A stretch of DNA of 64,000 nucleotides, from NCBI GenBank assembly GCA_013350335.1, contig CM023541.1, positions 67,097,390 through 67,161,389 of the forward strand, given 5' to 3'. Origin of the DNA: Chimonanthus salicifolius (Eukaryota; Streptophyta; Magnoliopsida; Laurales; Calycanthaceae). Below are positions 20,176 through 30,200 of this stretch, piece by piece. The translations under genes were made by a program, and so were the position numbers. Below the pieces are notes generated by a model. It was given only the letters and a program-made list of their open reading frames with translations. It made no database searches and had not been told where the DNA came from. Position 1 is the stretch's first letter, and the number at the start of each line of letters is the position of its first letter.

Positions 20176-20745
20176 GAATGGAAATGGGAGCACATTTCCA
20201 TGGACTTTTGTGACGGGGTTGCCGAGGTCCTCGAAGGGCAATGACGCTATATGGGTTGTGGTAGACCGATTGACCAAGTCCGCGCATTTTATTCCTATTA
20301 AGATGACAGATTCATCAGAGACATTGGGTCGGAGATATATCAAAGACTATCATCAGACTACATGGTATTCCACAGACTATAGTGTCTGATAGAGATGGCC
20401 GATTCACCGGCAGGGTATGGCAGAGCATGCAGTCGGCCATGGGAACCGATCTACTTATTAGCACAGCATTCCATCCACAGACCGATGGACAATCGGAAAG
20501 AACAATACAAACGTTGGAGGACATGTTGAGGGCAGTGCATGCTAGACTTCAAAGGTGGATGGGAGGATCATTTGCCATTGGTGGAATTTTCTTATAACAA
20601 TAGCTACCAGGCAAGCCTCCAGATGGCACCATTCGAAGCTTTGTATGGTAGACCATGCAGGTCACCAGTGTGCTGGACCGAGGTCGGCGAACCTGCACTG
20701 ATAGGACCTGAGTTGGTTGCAGAAACTACTGCACAGATCAGTTGA
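20176..20745 (+). pseudogene. Integrase catalytic core (element 1), several frameshifts
   Basis: [12 protein letters not shown] (first Asp, about 20250-20285), SDRDGRFTG (second Asp, about 20384) and [17 protein letters not shown] (with the catalytic Glu, about 20470-20520) give the DDE core. Frame breaks are near 20205 (an extra T in a T run), 20345 (a deletion relative to element 3) and 20545. The core would join viral DNA ends to the target. Confidence 0.88.
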
Positions 20746-21245
20746 TACGTCAACATTTGTTGACCTGCTACAGAGTCGGCAAAAGAGCTATGCGGATAAA
20801 AGGAGGAGGTTTCTCGAATTTGAAGTGGGAGACATGGTATTCTTGAAGGTCTCGCCACGAAAAGGGCACATGAGATTTGGGAAGAAAGGAAAATTGTCGC
20901 CAAGATATGTGGGACCGTTTTCAATTATCAGAAGGATGGGAGATGTAGCCTATCAGTTGGTACTTCCTTCGCAATTGGCGTCTCTACATGATGTATTCCA
21001 TGTGTCGATGCTGAGGAAGTACAACCCTGATCCGTCTCATGTTTTGAATGTGCAAGATATAGATGTGCAAAGCGACGTCACTTATAGTCGAGAAGCCAGG
21101 TCGGAATATTGGAGAGTGAGCAAAGGGTGTTGCGTAACCGAGCGATTCAGTTCGTCAAGGTGGTTGGGATCGACATGGTGTTGAGGAGGCCACTTGGGAA
21201 TTGGAATCGGAGATGAGAACGTCTCACCCTGAATTGTTTGTATGA
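20717..21245 (+). pseudogene. Integrase C-terminus with GPF/Y motif and chromodomain (element 1)
   Basis: RQKSYADKRRR and FEVGDMVFLKVSPRKG lead to the GPF/Y motif in LSPRYVGPFSII, followed by FHVSMLRKY. The frame shifts near 21090. The final residues, read in the original frame up to a stop at 21243-21245, include EEATWELESEM and HPELF, the signature of the chromodomain of plant chromoviruses. In this family the chromodomain is thought to steer integration to heterochromatin by binding modified histone H3. Confidence 0.82.
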
Positions 21246-21291
21246 TTTACTTTGAAATCCTACTTCGTTCGATTTTCGGGACGAAAATTAT

Positions 21292-21307
21292 AAAAAGATT
21301 ATTGTAT
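21292..21307 (+). other. Polypurine tract region (element 1), degenerate
   Basis: The 16 bases before the 3' LTR read AAAAAGATTATTGTAT. At the same place element 3 reads AAAAAGCGGGTTGTAT (41143 to 41128, minus). The G run expected of a plus-strand primer is missing here. Confidence 0.6.
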
Positions 21308-22951
21308 TGTAACACCCTGGAATTTCAAAGTTATCAGTTTATATGAAAATATTCATATTTACGGAATTGCCATTGTGATAAAAATTGATTTGAATTTAAA
21401 TGGGTCAATGGCTCAATCAAGACCCAAAGGATGATAGTTGGTTTACAAAACAAATAAATGGGTAAGATAAATTTAAACGGGTCAAGAATCATATTTGGGT
21501 CAAATTTGGATTAAATGGGTCAAAATGGCTAGATGGGACCCAATGGGTCGTGTGAATAGCATGATTAACCATGGATTGAGTTCAAGCTTATTTAATTTAA
21601 GTCTATTAATTCTTGAGTTTGGTTTGAGTTGAAATGAATGGTTGGTTAGTTGAGTTGAATTTATTAGTTAAGTTAAATTAAATGAATGAGTTAGGTTGGG
21701 TGAGTTGAATAAATGAGTTGAATGAATATGTAATTTTAAATGAGTAAGATGTAGAGATAGAAGGATTGTAGGCTGATTCAAATTCAAACACTAAAACGTT
21801 GGCTGCATGGGAAACTTATATGCATGTAACTCCCACCCAAGTTAAGAATGGAAATGACGTTACATGGAGTTACATGGGTGAGAATTGAGTTTTCAAATCA
21901 TTGTGCACATTGAGATGGTATAGGGTTTATGCCTTGCTTGGGTCTCCAAAAGACAGCCATATGCATGGATTAATGGTTCATGCATGTAACTCCAAGGTTG
22001 GAGAATAAAATGCGTAGCTTATTGGAGGAGTTACACACAATAGATTATGGCATTCTATGGCATTCCAAATTCAAATTAGATTACTAAACCAATGGGAGTT
22101 ACAAAGTGTGTTCACACTTGGAGGAGGGGAGTTTTATTCCCATGATAGAACTCCCACATGGGACGTTGATGAGGGCTGAATGGAGCTGCTGTTTGTGGAG
22201 TTACACATAGGAATGGTGGCTGTTACATAGGCCAAAACATAGAGGCAAACAATGGAGAATGGTGCAGCACATGGGAGTTACATTTCAATATGAAACTCCC
22301 ATGTGAGAATCTAAGGAAAAGGGGGGTTACACTAGTCCAACCACAAGGGACGTTGGTTGCTTGGGGTGTTTCATTTCATAGATGAAACCCCCAAGTAACA
22401 TAAAGAACCTTGATTGTAGAGAGGGAGTTACACAAGGATTAACCTTGGGCTGTTTTTGGTCAAGGAAAGGATTTTCATTTTTACTCTCTCTATCTCTCTA
22501 TCCCTCTATCACTCCTAGACGTCCTCTATCTTTCTAAACCAAGAGCAGCAGCTGGTTGTTTATTTTTCAATTAGTTTTGGGTAATTCTTTCATCTAGACA
22601 AAAATCAGCAAAAGGGTTTTTGGCAACAAGGATAGCAATTTATTCAAGACCAAAGTTCCCTTTCTCTCTCTCACTCTCTTAAGTCCTTGTCACCTGGCTG
22701 AATTATCTCAAGGAGCTTGCATCAAGATCAGTCTCAGCCCAAAGAACAGTAAGAAAGAAGGAGAGGTCAAGGAGATAAAGGGGCAAAGAAGGAGTCAAAG
22801 GAACCGAAGGAGACGCGGTATTAGTAAGTGCATTTTGAACCCTTGTTTAATAGATTGGTTAAGAAAATGAGATTTGGCCATTGTATGGCCAGATCCATCA
22901 ATGGTTTAGACCTAGAATTATGATGTTTAAAACGATAAAATAGGGACCATA

Positions 22952-24145
22952 GGGTTCGGCCCCATTGGATGGCCGAACCCCATGGAAAAACTTGGTGGAT
23001 TCTATGGTATTTGAAAGTCAAAAATCCATATTTTGGAGTGAGGATTTTAAAAGATTTTTATATGGAATTAAGCTTGCTGTTTTGGAGTGGATATGACATG
23101 ACTGAACCATATTTATCTTATGTTAATTTGCTGATTTTCATAGATAAATATGGGTGGATTTCCATTAAGAGAACCATAGGGTTCGGCCATGTGTATGGCC
23201 GAACCCCATGGACTGATTTAGATGAGTTTAAGTGTGTATTTTAAAAAGGTAAAAACATAAGTAAGGAAGTTATTTTGGTCATAGATGAATGATAAAGAAA
23301 CTCAAAACCAAAGGACATAGGGTTCGGCCACCATGGAGGGCCGAACCCCATGCAAATAATAGTATGGTTGTGATGTATTTGAAACATATAAGCCATGAAG
23401 TATGTGGACTGTTTTGGGTTATTATTTAAGATTCAAATACATGCTTTGGAAAGGGTTAAAAGCATGGATCTGTATGACAAAGGACTGAAGTTAATATGGT
23501 TTAAAACAGTGGTCCAAAACTGATGAAATGGATCATTTGGATCGGCCATTTTGGATTGCCGAATTTCATGAAATTAATATGGTCATTTGGGACAAGTAGA
23601 TGAACTGATTTAGATGGTGTTTAAGAGGTATAATGGCAGCAATAGTATATTGATATTGTATGTTTTAATAACACCAAAAACATGTTTTAGAAGAACAAAA
23701 CATGGACATAGGGTTCGGCCACCTTGGATGGCCGAACCCCATGTAAGTATTTGGTTGTTTGGTTGGCTTTCAAAAAGATGGAAATCACATCAATTATGGA
23801 TTTAGTATTAAGATGATGGAAAATAGGATTAAAATCTTTAGGGTGAGGCTTGGCCATGTTATGTGGCCGAACCCCACCAATTGTCATGTAATGGACTTTG
23901 TTGTCTAAATTAGGCTAAGGATAGTATAATGGCATTATTGTAAATAAGGATGAAAAGATGAAATGATCAAAAGAATGGATTTATGAGCCAAAACCTAAGG
24001 CGGTAAGATTCGGCCATGTAGTATGGCCGAACCCTACCAAGTGTCATTTGGAAAGTTTGGGATAATTAGATGGTATTAAGTAAATAAAAGATTTATCAAA
24101 GTTTAAATGGGTGAGGTTCGGCCATGGGGTATGGCCGAACCCCAC
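22952..24145 (+). repeat. Array of eight U3 hairpins in the 3' LTR
   Basis: Same eight hairpins in the same order as 13811-15004 (first 22952-22980, second about 23179-23206, last about 24118-24144). One has an arm substitution (GGCTTGGCCAT near 23848) relative to the 5' copy. Confidence 0.9.
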
Positions 24146-24211
24146 AAAGTGGATTTTTGGGATTTAAATCAAATTAGAATCATATGGTCAAATGATTAAC
24201 TTGCTGCCATG

Positions 24212-24217
24212 TATATA
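24212..24217 (+). promoter_or_regulatory. Predicted TATA box of the 3' LTR
   Basis: TATATA in the same context as 15075-15081, just after the hairpin array. Confidence 0.5.
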
Positions 24218-24443
24218 GGGTATTTGGATTTCTAGAACGGTGTACAAAGTCGTGATCGAAAGACGGTTCAAAGGAAGGGTCGAACAAAGTAAAAATATTG
24301 TAGGTTTCCTACCTTGTTGTAACCACACAACTTATTCGCTGTTTTATGTTTATTTGAATAAGTTATTTGAATCAAATGTTATATTTACAAATGGCATGTT
24401 TGCATAGACATCTCATGCATAGCATGGGATGATGGGGAAGTAA

Positions 24444-24593
24444 CCGGAGGCCACACTCCGTCGGGGCGTCCGAAAGACCATTGTGGGGTACCCTGATGAT
24501 GAGAATCCCATCAGGAGGAATCCGGAGGCCACACTCCGTCGGGGCGTCCGAAAGACCACTGTGGGTTACCTTGACGATGAGAATCCCGTCAAG
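24444..24593 (+). repeat. Duplicated module with covarying hairpin (3' LTR)
   Basis: Same pair of modules as 15307-15456, with CCTGATG/CATCAGG in the first and CTTGACG/CGTCAAG in the second. Confidence 0.8.
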
Positions 24594-25135
24594 TGATGGC
24601 TATGTTGAATGGTGATGGGTGGGACTCATTACATGTTCATTTCATACATAGCATATTTTTATAGAATTTGTCACACATGTATAACTATTATCCTATTTGC
24701 ATGATTTTGACTAACCATGTGGTAGCCCTATTCGGAAACACTACTGGGCGCGTTGATCTAACGCCCTATCTATATCTTTAGTGGATGATGCAGGGAAAGG
24801 AAAGAACGTGATTGGAGAAGAGGACCAAGTACGAAAACTTGGGCGATTTGAATGATTGCAATGGACTATGAATGGATTATTTATGGATGATTTATTTGGA
24901 ACAATGTAATTTGTTAAATTAGATGTTGGCATGTAATAATGTAGTTAGGTAGATGCTATGGATGGATTTATTTGAATGGTTTGGAATGAATAGTAGATTA
25001 AGGTTATATAATAATTTTGGAGAATAAATAAGGTACTTTGCTATCTAAAAAAAAAATGGAAATTGGATTAATCATAGGTTCTATTATAACCTCAGTTAGA
25101 TCTAGGCTAAGTTAATTCCGCTAGATAAATATGTA

Positions 25136-25221
25136 CCATGTGCGGATCAGTTTTATGGACTTAGTTCATACGCACATGGGCTTGGCCAGTTAAGGGTCGG
25201 ATTTAGAGATCCGAACTTAAC
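25136..25221 (+). other. Twin stem-loop (3' LTR, element 1)
   Basis: Stem A is perfect here: CCATGTGCG (25136-25144) with CGCACATGG (25171-25179). The inner hairpin is TGGAC...GTTCA (25156-25168). Stem B is GTTAAG...CTTAAC (25189-25221). Confidence 0.7.
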
Positions 25222-25318
25222 TCGCGTCGTGACATTCCGCCCCGATTACTTACTGATTATTATTATATAAAAAAAAAATAAACTCTGAAATTTTAGAGTG
25301 AAAGGGCGGGGTGTTACA

Positions 25319-25407
25319 TCGTGGCGCCCTCCCCCTCTCGTCCCGTTAAAATATTCTTTATTAATCACTCTGATTTGAGGGTGAGGGGGAGAGGGAGGGG
25401 CGCTACA
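25319..25407 (+). repeat. 3' end fragment of a related chromovirus LTR (element 2)
   Basis: TCGTGGCGCC at the left corresponds to the CGTCGTGAC block just after stem B in the other LTRs. The fragment ends GGAGGGGCGCTACA, two bases before a primer site. CT-rich and AG-rich halves are complementary (near 25325-25345 and 25378-25403). Confidence 0.75.
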
Positions 25408-25683
25408 TTTGGTATCAGAGCATGGATGAAAAGCAAAGTAAGGATTTTCCTTAAGTTAAATTCAAACAGATTATAGAAGTTTTAGCGAAAAGGTGTTAGT
25501 CACGTTTTGACGGGTGCGAAAGTGAATGAGTAGGAGTAGAAGATAAAGATTTTTCCACACTTAGTGAATGAAGGATGAATGCATGAGATGATTTTCGATG
25601 TGTTGTGATGCACTTGTTGACAATAATACAATCACGCATTTACGAAATGAGAAGTCTCTAATCGTCTTCCTTGACATAGGAAA

Positions 25684-26616
25684 ATGCCACCCCAAAGAGG
25701 AAGAAGACGTACACAGTAAACTGCCGAGGAAGATGGTGAGACCAGTGGAAACATTCCTCCTGTAACCCTGAGGTCCAAGGTTTCCTTCAGAACTTGGTTT
25801 AGACAGTGATGCAGTCGGTGCAGGCAGGAACCAGCGGGACCCAAATCATCGTGGCTAATCGAAGCACTGTGAGGGACTTCCAGCAACAACACCCTCCAAA
25901 GTTCGATGGTATATAAGGGCCGATAGGAACATAGAATTGGGTAGAGAATATCCCCCAAATTTTCAGTCTACTCATGATCACGGACGAAGTAATCCGAGTC
26001 CGCCTAGCTAGCTCCCAACTTATCAATGATGCTGGTAAGTGGTGGAATCGGTGGAGCAGAATGAGGAACTAACTTAACAAGACATGGAAAGGTTTCACTG
26101 AGCTATTCTTAGCAAGCTTACTTTCCCAAAGAAGGGAAGAAAGCCAAAGCACTAGAATTCATAAACCTTGTGCAAAGAAACATGTCGGTGGTGGACTATC
26201 AAATGGAGTTCACTCGGCTGTCCAATTATGCTCCGTATATGGTGGATATATAATTCAAGAAGACCAGAAAGTTTGAAAGGGGTCTTCGCCCAACCATCCG
26301 ATCGAAAGTGTTATCCCCAGCAGCAAAGACCTATGCGGAGATAGTAGGTCTAGCACTCACTATTGAGAAAGACTTGGCGGAATCAGCAAATTTCATGGAT
26401 CGTAGGAGGAAACAAGGTGGTGCAAATTCCTGCCAACATCACAAGAGGTTCCGACCAAACATTCTAAGACCTCCAATCCCCTCATCGATTGTGCAGTCTA
26501 CTGACAATATCTCTTGCTATCACTGTGGCCAAACATGCCACACAAGGAGGACATGTCCACAACTTAATTGGAAATCGGTAACACAATCATCTGGCATTAC
26601 CTTTTTTTGCTTTTAG
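25684..26616 (+). pseudogene. gag (element 2), multiply frameshifted
   Basis: The likely start is the ATG of MPPQRG (25685). VRLASSQLINDAGKWW (about 25995-26045) corresponds to the capsid segment before KWWEVV in element 1. After further shifts, the frame at 26308-26616 carries the end of the capsid, KRFRPN, and the zinc knuckle CYHCGQTCHTRRTC (about 26515-26556) with all four metal ligands. Confidence 0.8.
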
Positions 26617-26716
26617 TTTGGGCAGATGAACCATCTAGAGAGAAACTGTCCTCAATTACGTCAAAGACCCCCATCCCGGGCATTCTCGTCCGCCGAGTAG
26701 TCCGGCTCAGTCTCAT

Positions 26717-27160
26717 ATGTCTCGGTCATCGAATCAATCGGGACGATCTTTTCCTCCTGCAGTTTCAGGACGGGCATATTCTCTAGTTCACGCTCTTGAA
26801 ACAGTTGATCACTCAGTAATCCGAGGTATGGCTATCATTGGTAGTTCATATGCTATTGATTTATTTGACTCTGGTGCATCACACTCTTTTATATCTGCAC
26901 CTTTTGTTGCTGCTACGTGTATTTTAGTACGACAACTGCCATATGCATTCACTGTTGTATCCCCTGTCAGAGACACATCAGTTGGTTTGATTTGTAAGTC
27001 TGTGAACACCAAACTTACTGACTTCAAGTTCGAGTTTGACTATCTAGTAATGGATATGACGAAGTACAATGTGATTTTCGGCATGGATTGGTTGAGTACC
27101 TACCAAGCATGTATTGACTATGAAAGATCCATTTACAAGGGTACTATAACAATACGATTG
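26717..27160 (+). pseudogene. Aspartic protease fragment (element 2)
   Basis: The frame carries DHSVIRGMAIIGSSYA, then catalytic DSGASHSFIS (about 26869-26898) and IFGMDWLSTYQACIDY near the end. Similarity to element 1 stops at about 27130; the rest of the frame, to 27190, belongs to the adjoining repeat. The domain would process the polyprotein. It is separated from gag by a stop and a frameshift. Confidence 0.85.
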
Positions 27161-27449
27161 ACCCGAGAGAGAAGAGGGGGGGTTGAATAGGTCAATCCCA
27201 TTTTTAATGGTGTTTACAAATTTCTTGATTGATTTGAGTGCAACGGAATATTTAATCAAGAGATTTGTTTAGTGTGATGGATTGTGTATTTAAATTTAAA
27301 CATTCAGACAAAGATTTTGGCCCCTTTACATAAAGCTTGATTATCGATGCTAATGCACAATGTATAAATAAGATAATAATATACAAAGCGATGTGTGTTA
27401 AGAAGAGTACTTAAACATTAAATATGAACACACAAAAATCAAACACCAT

Positions 27450-27620
27450 AAGACCAATTTAAATGGTTCGGTTAGCCAACCTACATCCACTGTTTGGACT
27501 CACTCAACCTTGAGCTATCTCCAAAATCCACTAAGTAGGGACTTACACCCTCACAATTAGAGTAAGAATTCCACCTCAGTCAATCGACTGGGAATTTCAC
27601 CCACCACTGTCAAATAGCTG
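27450..27620 (-). repeat. Diverged direct repeat, copy 1
   Basis: Shares with 30050-30200 the words TTAGCCAACCTACATC, TTGAGCTAT, GACTTACACCCTCACAATT and TCAATCG in the same order and strand. Such blocks are common in LTR or leader regions of plant copia elements. Confidence 0.6.
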
Positions 27621-27907
27621 ACTTGTTCCTGGTCATTGTGCTCTTCTACAGTAGGTTTTTCTGGTATTTCAGATGGGATTTGATGATGAGGTTGGTGTAC
27701 GGACTTGGATCTGACAAAGGGAAGTTTTGCTAGATGTGTATTTTCAGAATCAAAGTCCCTAAATATTATAGGGATCCGGCTAGGTCTTAAGGAAGCAGGT
27801 GTTTTTTCCCTATGAGATTTCTGTCTCTTGGGAGGTGGAGAACTAGCCTCAGTCGGTTCCTCCAAATAAGAAGTTTGGAAGTTCTTTGGTAATCTCATAT
27901 TTGGCAT
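27557..27907 (-). pseudogene. Unassigned 116-residue ORF in copia remnant
   Basis: Opens MPNMRLPKNFQTSYLEEPTE, then a basic Pro/Lys/Arg/Ser-rich segment (PPPKRQKSHREK). It has no membrane segment and no recognised domain. Its C-terminus runs into the repeat at 27450-27620, so the stop is probably fortuitous. It could be the first part of a non-autonomous element protein. I do not recognise the family. Confidence 0.3.
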
Positions 27908-28975
27908 GGTTTACTTGTGTAAAACTGACTGAAAGAAAAAAAAAACTAAGGAGAAAGGAGTTTTTTAGCTTACCTGAACATGAAAAATCAGAATATCCAT
28001 GAGACCTTCGTTTCTTCAGGTGAGAGGAACAAAATCCCCAAGTTTTTCTGGTGAGAAATCACTCCGAGAGGTAGCAACGACGGGTGTAGGTCACTGGAGT
28101 CAAAAAAAAAGTTGCCAGGGCTTTCGCTGGAAGGAGAACGACGAATTCTAATGAACTGTCGATTTCGCAGAAAGGGTCATTTAACTTAAGTTTTCCGTCC
28201 TACAGACATGTCGTCACTCATCGATAGGTCGAGCCTTTCGATAATTTCCCCCCTTTTTAACAATGCTCAATTTAGCACAATACCGACATGTCTATCACAC
28301 AGACTAGTCGATTCATCGATATGTCGAGTACATCGAGAGGTACAAGTGATTGAGCAATTATACCCGATTTATGCATCTTGATGAATTTCTATTTTATGAT
28401 AGTTATATCAATTTTACATGATGAAGCATACATATACAATGGGTCAATTCATCAAAGAACTTCATATATCACAAAATCATCTTGCAATTTATTAAATTCA
28501 AATTCATATTCCACCAAGTTAAGTATACTTTGATCAACTCTATACACGAACAAGCTACCAGGACATACCCCCATTCAAACATGCAAACAACCAAACATGT
28601 TTATCAGATTTAGACTGAAATTTTGCACTTAGAAACTGCATTTCCATAGCAAGTACGGTTTCCCAAGAAAGACTAGTGCAATAGCCAGGAAATACGTAGT
28701 CTAATCTTGTAGTCACCAAAATTTCTCTTTCATGTCATAGAACTTGGGCTATTTTGATCTCTTCATATCACTAGAGTTCAGTGTGCTAAGGTTTTAAGAT
28801 ATGAATTTGAGTCTAAAACCATAACAACACATGATTAGATGATGATCTATTTTCTAGGACCCCAAATGGTTGAGTTTGGTCTCCCATGCACATTCCTTTG
28901 GGCATACCTTGGAGGTCCAAGTATTGGATATCTCAATTCCTTCAAGACTTGGTCGAGTTGTCTTAATAAGGAGTT

Positions 28976-29242
28976 CTACTTTGGGTTTACCTTCATTGGG
29001 AGTATCCTACTATTATGCCTTGGTGGGTATCTTTTAGGCTTTACCTTAGGATTTTGTGGGTGTCTTTTAACATTAAGATTTGGGGCTTGGTTTTGGGTTT
29101 TATCCTTCTTGTGCCTCTTTCTAAGGTTGCATTCCATCTTATAATGTCCAACCTTATGGCAATAAAAACACTTACCCTTCGGGGTTTTAGGCACATCTCC
29201 CTTAACAAACATCCTTTGGCCAATAGGTACATTGGTTTTCAA
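28976..29242 (-). pseudogene. Ty1/copia gag zinc-knuckle fragment
   Basis: 88 codons with CFYCHKVGHYKMEC, a CX2CX4HX4C knuckle (C25, C28, H33, C38), followed by a Lys/Arg-rich tail (LRKRHKKDKTQ), typical of retrotransposon nucleocapsid. The 61-residue coiled-coil gag frame lies just upstream on the same strand and ends in VLVPH, so the two form one decayed gag. The plus-strand ORF over the same bases (28839-29144) is a hydrophobic shadow. Confidence 0.75.
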
Positions 29243-29650
29243 TGAGGAACTAAGACCCGACTATCGCCAAATCGTTTACCCATTTTTAAGAGTTTTTCCA
29301 ATCTTTCTTCGCCTTGGGTAAACTTATCTTGAAACTTCTCTTTATGGTTTCTTAAGTCTTGTAACTCTAGAGTCAATTTAACAACATGACCTTCAAGATT
29401 TTCTTTGAAACTATTCAGCATCTTGATGTCATCCCTTTGTCTATTTAACGTTTCTTAAAGGTATACTTCAATTTCTTTTATTTTCAAAACTTCTTCATTT
29501 GAAGATTTCAACTCTAAAGTGAGAGACTTATAGTCTTTCCTCAAGATTTCCAGTTGGTTTGTAAGGTTTAATTTTTAGATTTATACATATCTACCTTCTC
29601 AGCGAACTCACTTTCTTGGAGGTCAACATCCTTATCAACCCTCTTTACTA
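29239..29650 (-). pseudogene. Ty1/copia gag coiled-coil segment
   Basis: Readable stretches in shifted frames are Lys/Glu/Leu-rich with heptad character (LKSSNEEVLKIKEIE, then LNSFKENLEGHVVKLTLELQ) and end KFTQGEERLEKLLKMGKRFGD. That last segment resembles the conserved link between the coiled coil and the zinc knuckle in SIRE-type gag proteins. Stops and at least one frameshift interrupt it. Confidence 0.6.
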
Positions 29651-30049
29651 TCCTCATCTTCACTTGAGGATCCCTCTTGAACATCACCCACGGATGCTAT
29701 GAAACAATTCAATTTTTTACCTCTCTTTTGATTCTCCAATTTGTTATGAGAGGTGGAGCCTTCCAAAGATGTACAATATTTTTAAATAAACTCATATTGG
29801 ATACAGGTCCATTTTTCTTCATCATGGGATGCAAGTTTATTTTCTATTTTTGTTTTCAAGTAAGAAAAAACAAACTATAGAGAATGGCGAGCAAATTTTG
29901 GCGTACCCGTGAAGGTGTTCTAGCACGGATCAACTCGGATGGTTAAATCCTTTATGAAGAGCATGAGACTCTGAGTGTGTGTTAGCAAATGTGATTAAAC
30001 AATCAACACAAGAAAATAGCTCTAACACCACAAGCACAAGGACACAAGA

Positions 30050-30200
30050 TATATAGTAGTTCGATTAGCCAACCTACATCTAGTGTTAGGACTTGCTCAA
30101 TCTTGAGCTATCCCCAAATTCATTAAGTGGAGACTTACACCCTCACAATTGAGTAGAAATTCCAACTCACTCAATCGGCTAGAAATTCCACCCACCACTG
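30050..30200 (-). repeat. Diverged direct repeat, copy 2
   Basis: Partner of 27450-27620. The sequence to its right (30200-31508) has no coding features and reads as LTR or leader material, ending CACTAACA at 31508. Confidence 0.55.

Larger units (their letters stand above)
12177..25318 (+). mobile_element. Ty3/gypsy chromovirus (Tekay/Del-like) with two ~4 kb LTRs, element 1
   Basis: LTRs of 4018 bp (12177-16194) and 4011 bp (21308-25318) flank a 5.1 kb interior with an initiator-Met primer site, gag, CCHC knuckle, protease, reverse transcriptase, RNase H, integrase with GPF/Y motif and a chromodomain-like tail. The domain order RT-RH-INT places it in Ty3/gypsy, and the chromodomain and long LTRs fit the Tekay/Del clade. 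The polyprotein is broken into at least eight pieces, so the element is not autonomous as read. The left flank (AGAGT) and right flank (TCGTG) do not match, so no target duplication is present. Confidence 0.93.
21308..25318 (+). repeat. 3' LTR of element 1
   Basis: Same ends and internal order as the 5' LTR. Divergence from it is patchy: 22820-23120 differs from 13680-13980 by about two bases, while 22160-22290 differs from 13020-13150 by many substitutions and indels. It is followed by TCGTG, inside the remnant of a related LTR. Confidence 0.93.
25408..27160 (+). mobile_element. 5' part of a second chromovirus (element 2), truncated in protease
   Basis: A primer site TGGTATCAGAGC (25410-25421) is followed by a leader, a decayed gag with a CCHC knuckle and a protease with DSGAS. 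The sequence is clearly related to, but diverged from, element 1. It ends inside the protease at about 27130-27160, where unrelated sequence begins; RT, RNase H and integrase are absent. Confidence 0.82.

Noticed and set aside
27557..27907. Minus-strand ORF as a host gene exon
   Set aside because: It has no splice context or family match that I can see, and its 3' end lies in a repeat shared with 30050-30200. Kept only as a low-confidence element ORF.
28839..29144. Plus-strand hydrophobic 101-residue ORF that could pass for a membrane protein
   Set aside because: It is the complement of a Lys/Arg-rich gag segment with a CCHC knuckle on the minus strand. The hydrophobic run is a shadow.
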